Source: Alphaproteobacteria bacterium
GTDB taxonomy: Bacteria > Pseudomonadota > Alphaproteobacteria > UBA3830
Length of the DNA: 8,528 bases
Direction of reading: 5' to 3'
Assembly (NCBI GenBank): GCA_025998595.1
Contig: BNWE01000056.1
Location: 1-8,528, forward strand
Notes under the pieces: generated by a model
Told to the model about the DNA's origin: nothing
The model's database searches: none
The model's input: the letters and a program-made list of their open reading frames with translations, nothing else
Shown: one piece after another, positions 6,516-8,528 of the stretch
How positions within the stretch are numbered: position 1 is the first letter of the stretch
Layout of the letters: each line of letters opens with the position of its first letter
Program-made: the position numbers and the translations under genes

Positions 6516-7226
6516 ATGATTCAGGAAGTATTTGGTTTTCATAAAATAGAGAATTTAAGCTGGAGCGACTTCGTTGATAGCAGCGAAAACCGTGACGCCA
6601 TAAAATGTCTCATGCAGTGGCCTGTCTGGAGCACAAGCGGTCTTATTATATATGGAGAGTCCGGAGTTGGAAAAACCCACATCGCAAATCTATGGGCGCA
6701 GACGGCAAACGCTGTGTATGTTCTTCGGCATAGTCTCGACCAGAATCCTCGTACATTGTTTGAAACCGAATGTAATTTCATAATTGATAATTTTGACGAT
6801 TTTCTAGAGGCAAAAAATTACGACTGGATATTTCATTTTTTTAACATTTCCAAAGAAAAAGGTCGATATTTCTTATTGCTCAGTCGAACTCATCCATCGA
6901 TGTGGAAAATCGGATTGAACGATTTGCGCTCGCGGTTATTTACGCTGCCGGCCATAAACATAAGAAATCCAGACGATGAATTGTTGCTCAAAATAGCCAA
7001 GAAACTCTCGAAGGACCTGGCAATAACGGTTTCCGACGATACCCTAAAATATATCATACATATTGTGGATAGAAGCGTTACTTCCGTATCCAATACGTTA
7101 AAAATTCTCGATAAAATTGCTCTTCAGAAGCAAAAGTCCATAACCATATCATTCGTAAAAAAATATATTAGACCTGTTGCGAAGCTTACCACCCCCGTAG
7201 TTTTTGAAATGTTAAAAATATGTTAA
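6516..7226 (+). CDS. hda: Hda-type DnaA-homologous AAA+ regulator of replication initiation
   Basis: Cytosolic AAA+ protein that, bound to the DNA-loaded sliding clamp, stimulates ATP hydrolysis by DnaA and so prevents re-initiation. The 236-aa product lacks the DnaA N-terminal and DNA-binding domains, as Hda proteins do. Motifs in order: possible clamp-binding peptide QEVFGF (3-8), Walker A GESGVGKT (47-54), Walker B FIIDNFDD (88-95; IDN also occurs in E. coli Hda), sensor-I-like LLLSRTHP (120-127), box VII LNDLRSRL with Arg138/Arg140 as arginine-finger candidates, and sensor II region DRSVTSVSNTLKILDK (185-200) with Arg186. The start at 6516 is 1 nt after the preceding stop; the frame is open further upstream, but that would overlap the transporter gene. 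About 17 residues follow the last family-like helix (KKYI), which may be native or altered by the adjacent IS. Confidence 0.88.
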   Translation: MIQEVFGFHKIENLSWSDFVDSSENRDAIKCLMQWPVWSTSGLIIYGESGVGKTHIANLWAQTANAVYVLRHSLDQNPRTLFETECNFIIDNFDDFLEAKNYDWIFHFFNISKEKGRYFLLLSRTHPSMWKIGLNDLRSRLFTLPAINIRNPDDELLLKIAKKLSKDLAITVSDDTLKYIIHIVDRSVTSVSNTLKILDKIALQKQKSITISFVKKYIRPVAKLTTPVVFEMLKIC

Positions 7227-8366
7227 GATTCCAACAATTTTTAGTAATGATTGGAGTTTTAAATGAGAATAAAAACAGGTTCGATAGCGGATTTCGCGAG
7301 TGTCATAGAAGGAGATTTGAGAAAGAGATTGCAATCTGAGGTCGATGTTCGTGCGCTAGCAAACATAGCTGATTGTGTCGTTTGCGTTTTGACTACTCGA
7401 AGCGCCAACAGCGGAGAATGGATGGCGGTCTTGCCAAGAGAAAGCTCCGATAAATCAAAAGAAAAATGGATTTCTCATGTGTTGTCCAGCCCACTAATTG
7501 ATTGCCCCCAAATCATGAGGAGGTATGCATTTGAAGTCGTGGAAAAGCTTGCGCGCAATGGTCAAACAGTTGTTTTGATGATGGATCAGAGCCAGATCAA
7601 ACACGATCTGCAATGCCTAATGATTTCCTTACGTTTTGGAAAGCGAGCCATTCCGATTTTGTGGAAAGTTGTCAAAACCAAAGGCAATATCGGGTTCGAA
7701 GATCAGGAAGAGTTGCTTGCCAGAGTCAAGGAGATGATGCCACCGGAGGTTGATATCTTGCTTTCTGCTGATAGATTTTACGGAACCAAAAGTTTTGTGG
7801 AGTGGTGTCAAAAAAACAGCTGGCATTATCGGGTTCGATTGAAAGGAAATCTGATATTCCAGCACGAAGGAGGAGAAATTACTGCCGCTGAAGTTGGGAA
7901 AATGGACGGATCGCGTGTTATTGGAGCACGCTTCAATGGCTCAGATATCAGCACAAATATTGGCTTTTTGCATGAAGAAGGCCATCCAGAACCGTGGATC
8001 ATCGCAATGGACTGCGTGCCCTCAAAACACAGGATTTTAGACTACGGAATGCGCTGGGGGATTGAATGCATGTTTTCGGATTTTAAGCGTCGTGGATTTG
8101 CAATCACAGACACACACTTGAAGCATGAAAAACGCATCGAAAATCTTATCTTGATTTTGACAATCGCGCTCTATTGGGCTGTTTCCATCGGAACCACTCC
8201 AAAAAAACAAGAAAAATTCTCACACAAAAAAATTCTACGATCAAAACCTTCTAATTTTAAACGTGGACTTCGATGCATAACTAGTCGTCCATGAAGAAGT
8301 CATTTTTTGTTAATATTTGAGTGTATAGAAAGCATTTGAGGCAGCTATTTTTTGCAACTTTTCATT
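7227..8366 (+). mobile_element. IS4-family insertion, ends not resolved
   Basis: The transposase at 7263-8294 implies an insertion sequence between hda and the following frame. I compared the 70 bp before the gene with the reverse complement of the 100 bp after it. Only short A/T-rich matches appeared, with no convincing terminal inverted repeat or target duplication. The coordinates are the outer limits set by flanking frames, not measured ends. A 5-bp inverted repeat TCCAA/TTGGA (7230-7234 and 7251-7255) overlaps the transposase ribosome-binding site and is too weak to call a terminator. Confidence 0.4.
7263..8294 (+). CDS. IS4-family transposase
   Basis: DDE (RNase-H-fold) transposase of 343 aa. 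First catalytic Asp108 in MMDQS; second Asp170 in SADRFYG; then the IS4 hallmark Y-x2-R-x3-E-x6-K, here Tyr261, Arg264, Glu268 (third acidic residue) and Lys275 in YGMRWGIECMFSDFK. All catalytic residues are present, so it may be active. GGAG (7253-7256) lies 6 nt before the ATG. The N-terminus (residues 1-100) resembles the usual helical insertion and DNA-binding part. The C-terminus ends shortly after FKRGLRCI, where relatives often continue for some residues, so slight 3' truncation is possible. It sits 36 bp after hda in the same direction. Confidence 0.92.
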   Translation: MRIKTGSIADFASVIEGDLRKRLQSEVDVRALANIADCVVCVLTTRSANSGEWMAVLPRESSDKSKEKWISHVLSSPLIDCPQIMRRYAFEVVEKLARNGQTVVLMMDQSQIKHDLQCLMISLRFGKRAIPILWKVVKTKGNIGFEDQEELLARVKEMMPPEVDILLSADRFYGTKSFVEWCQKNSWHYRVRLKGNLIFQHEGGEITAAEVGKMDGSRVIGARFNGSDISTNIGFLHEEGHPEPWIIAMDCVPSKHRILDYGMRWGIECMFSDFKRRGFAITDTHLKHEKRIENLILILTIALYWAVSIGTTPKKQEKFSHKKILRSKPSNFKRGLRCITSRP

Positions 8367-8528
8367 ATGCCGTCTATCTCTAACAAATCTAGCCTAACTG
8401 AAAAATGTTTTAAAATGAGTTATATAAACAAGCTCCCAGAGGCTGTTTGCGAGCCATTAGCGCCGTCTCCGGAATCATTGTTTTTCCTTAACAACATTTG
8501 CTCGCAATTTTACGCAGTTTTGAATCAA
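8367..8528 (+). CDS. unrecognised ORF, open at the right window edge (partial)
   Basis: A frame opening with ATG at 8367 runs 54 codons without a stop to the last base of the window. The translation begins MPSISNKSSLTEK and includes LPEAVCEPLAPSPESLFFLN and ICSQFYAVLNQ. I do not recognise it. There is no obvious Shine-Dalgarno before the ATG, and Met17 (8415) is an alternative start. It does not resemble the N-terminus of polyphosphate kinase, a common neighbour of hda in alphaproteobacteria. The mixed, non-repetitive composition makes a real gene plausible but unproven at this length. Confidence 0.4.
   Translation, partial: MPSISNKSSLTEKCFKMSYINKLPEAVCEPLAPSPESLFFLNNICSQFYAVLNQ

Noticed and set aside
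7230..7255. Rho-independent terminator after hda
   Set aside because: Stem of only 5 bp with a 16-base loop, and it overlaps the transposase ribosome-binding site.

Overview
The window looks like chromosome from an AT-rich, host-associated alphaproteobacterium, possibly of the Holosporales/Rickettsiales type. This is an inference from gene order (pepA-holC-ndk, and a DUF2066 gene, a CDP-alcohol phosphatidyltransferase gene, a PerM-like gene and an hda-type gene in a row), from A+T-rich codon use and from the density of insertion-sequence debris. No rRNA, tRNA or CRISPR was seen.

Layout. Positions 1-419 hold two broken pieces of IS481-type transposase genes in opposite orientations, with a 23-bp near-identical repeat that probably marks the element's end. 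Positions 451-1548 (minus strand) encode an unrecognised exported protein with a Ser-rich and poly-Pro tail, driven by a well-formed sigma-70-type promoter at 1615-1643. A gap of about 285 bp separates it from the divergent plus-strand genes.

Positions 1834-4245 form a tight housekeeping operon: leucyl aminopeptidase (pepA), DNA polymerase III chi subunit (holC) and nucleoside diphosphate kinase (ndk). After 59 bp containing two small palindromes, positions 4305-7226 form a second compact cluster: an exported DUF2066-like protein, a CDP-alcohol phosphatidyltransferase, an AI-2E/PerM-family membrane protein and a DnaA-like Hda regulator. The last four genes overlap or nearly touch. No convincing terminator separates the two clusters.

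An IS4-family transposase (7263-8294) sits immediately after hda. The window ends in an unrecognised reading frame that is open from 8367 to the edge.

Functionally, the two operons combine peptide turnover, nucleotide supply, replication-fork assembly (chi), phospholipid head-group chemistry and control of replication initiation (Hda). No obviously new multi-gene defence or mobile system is visible. The least explained items are the exported poly-Pro protein, the edge ORF and the rearranged IS481 remnants.
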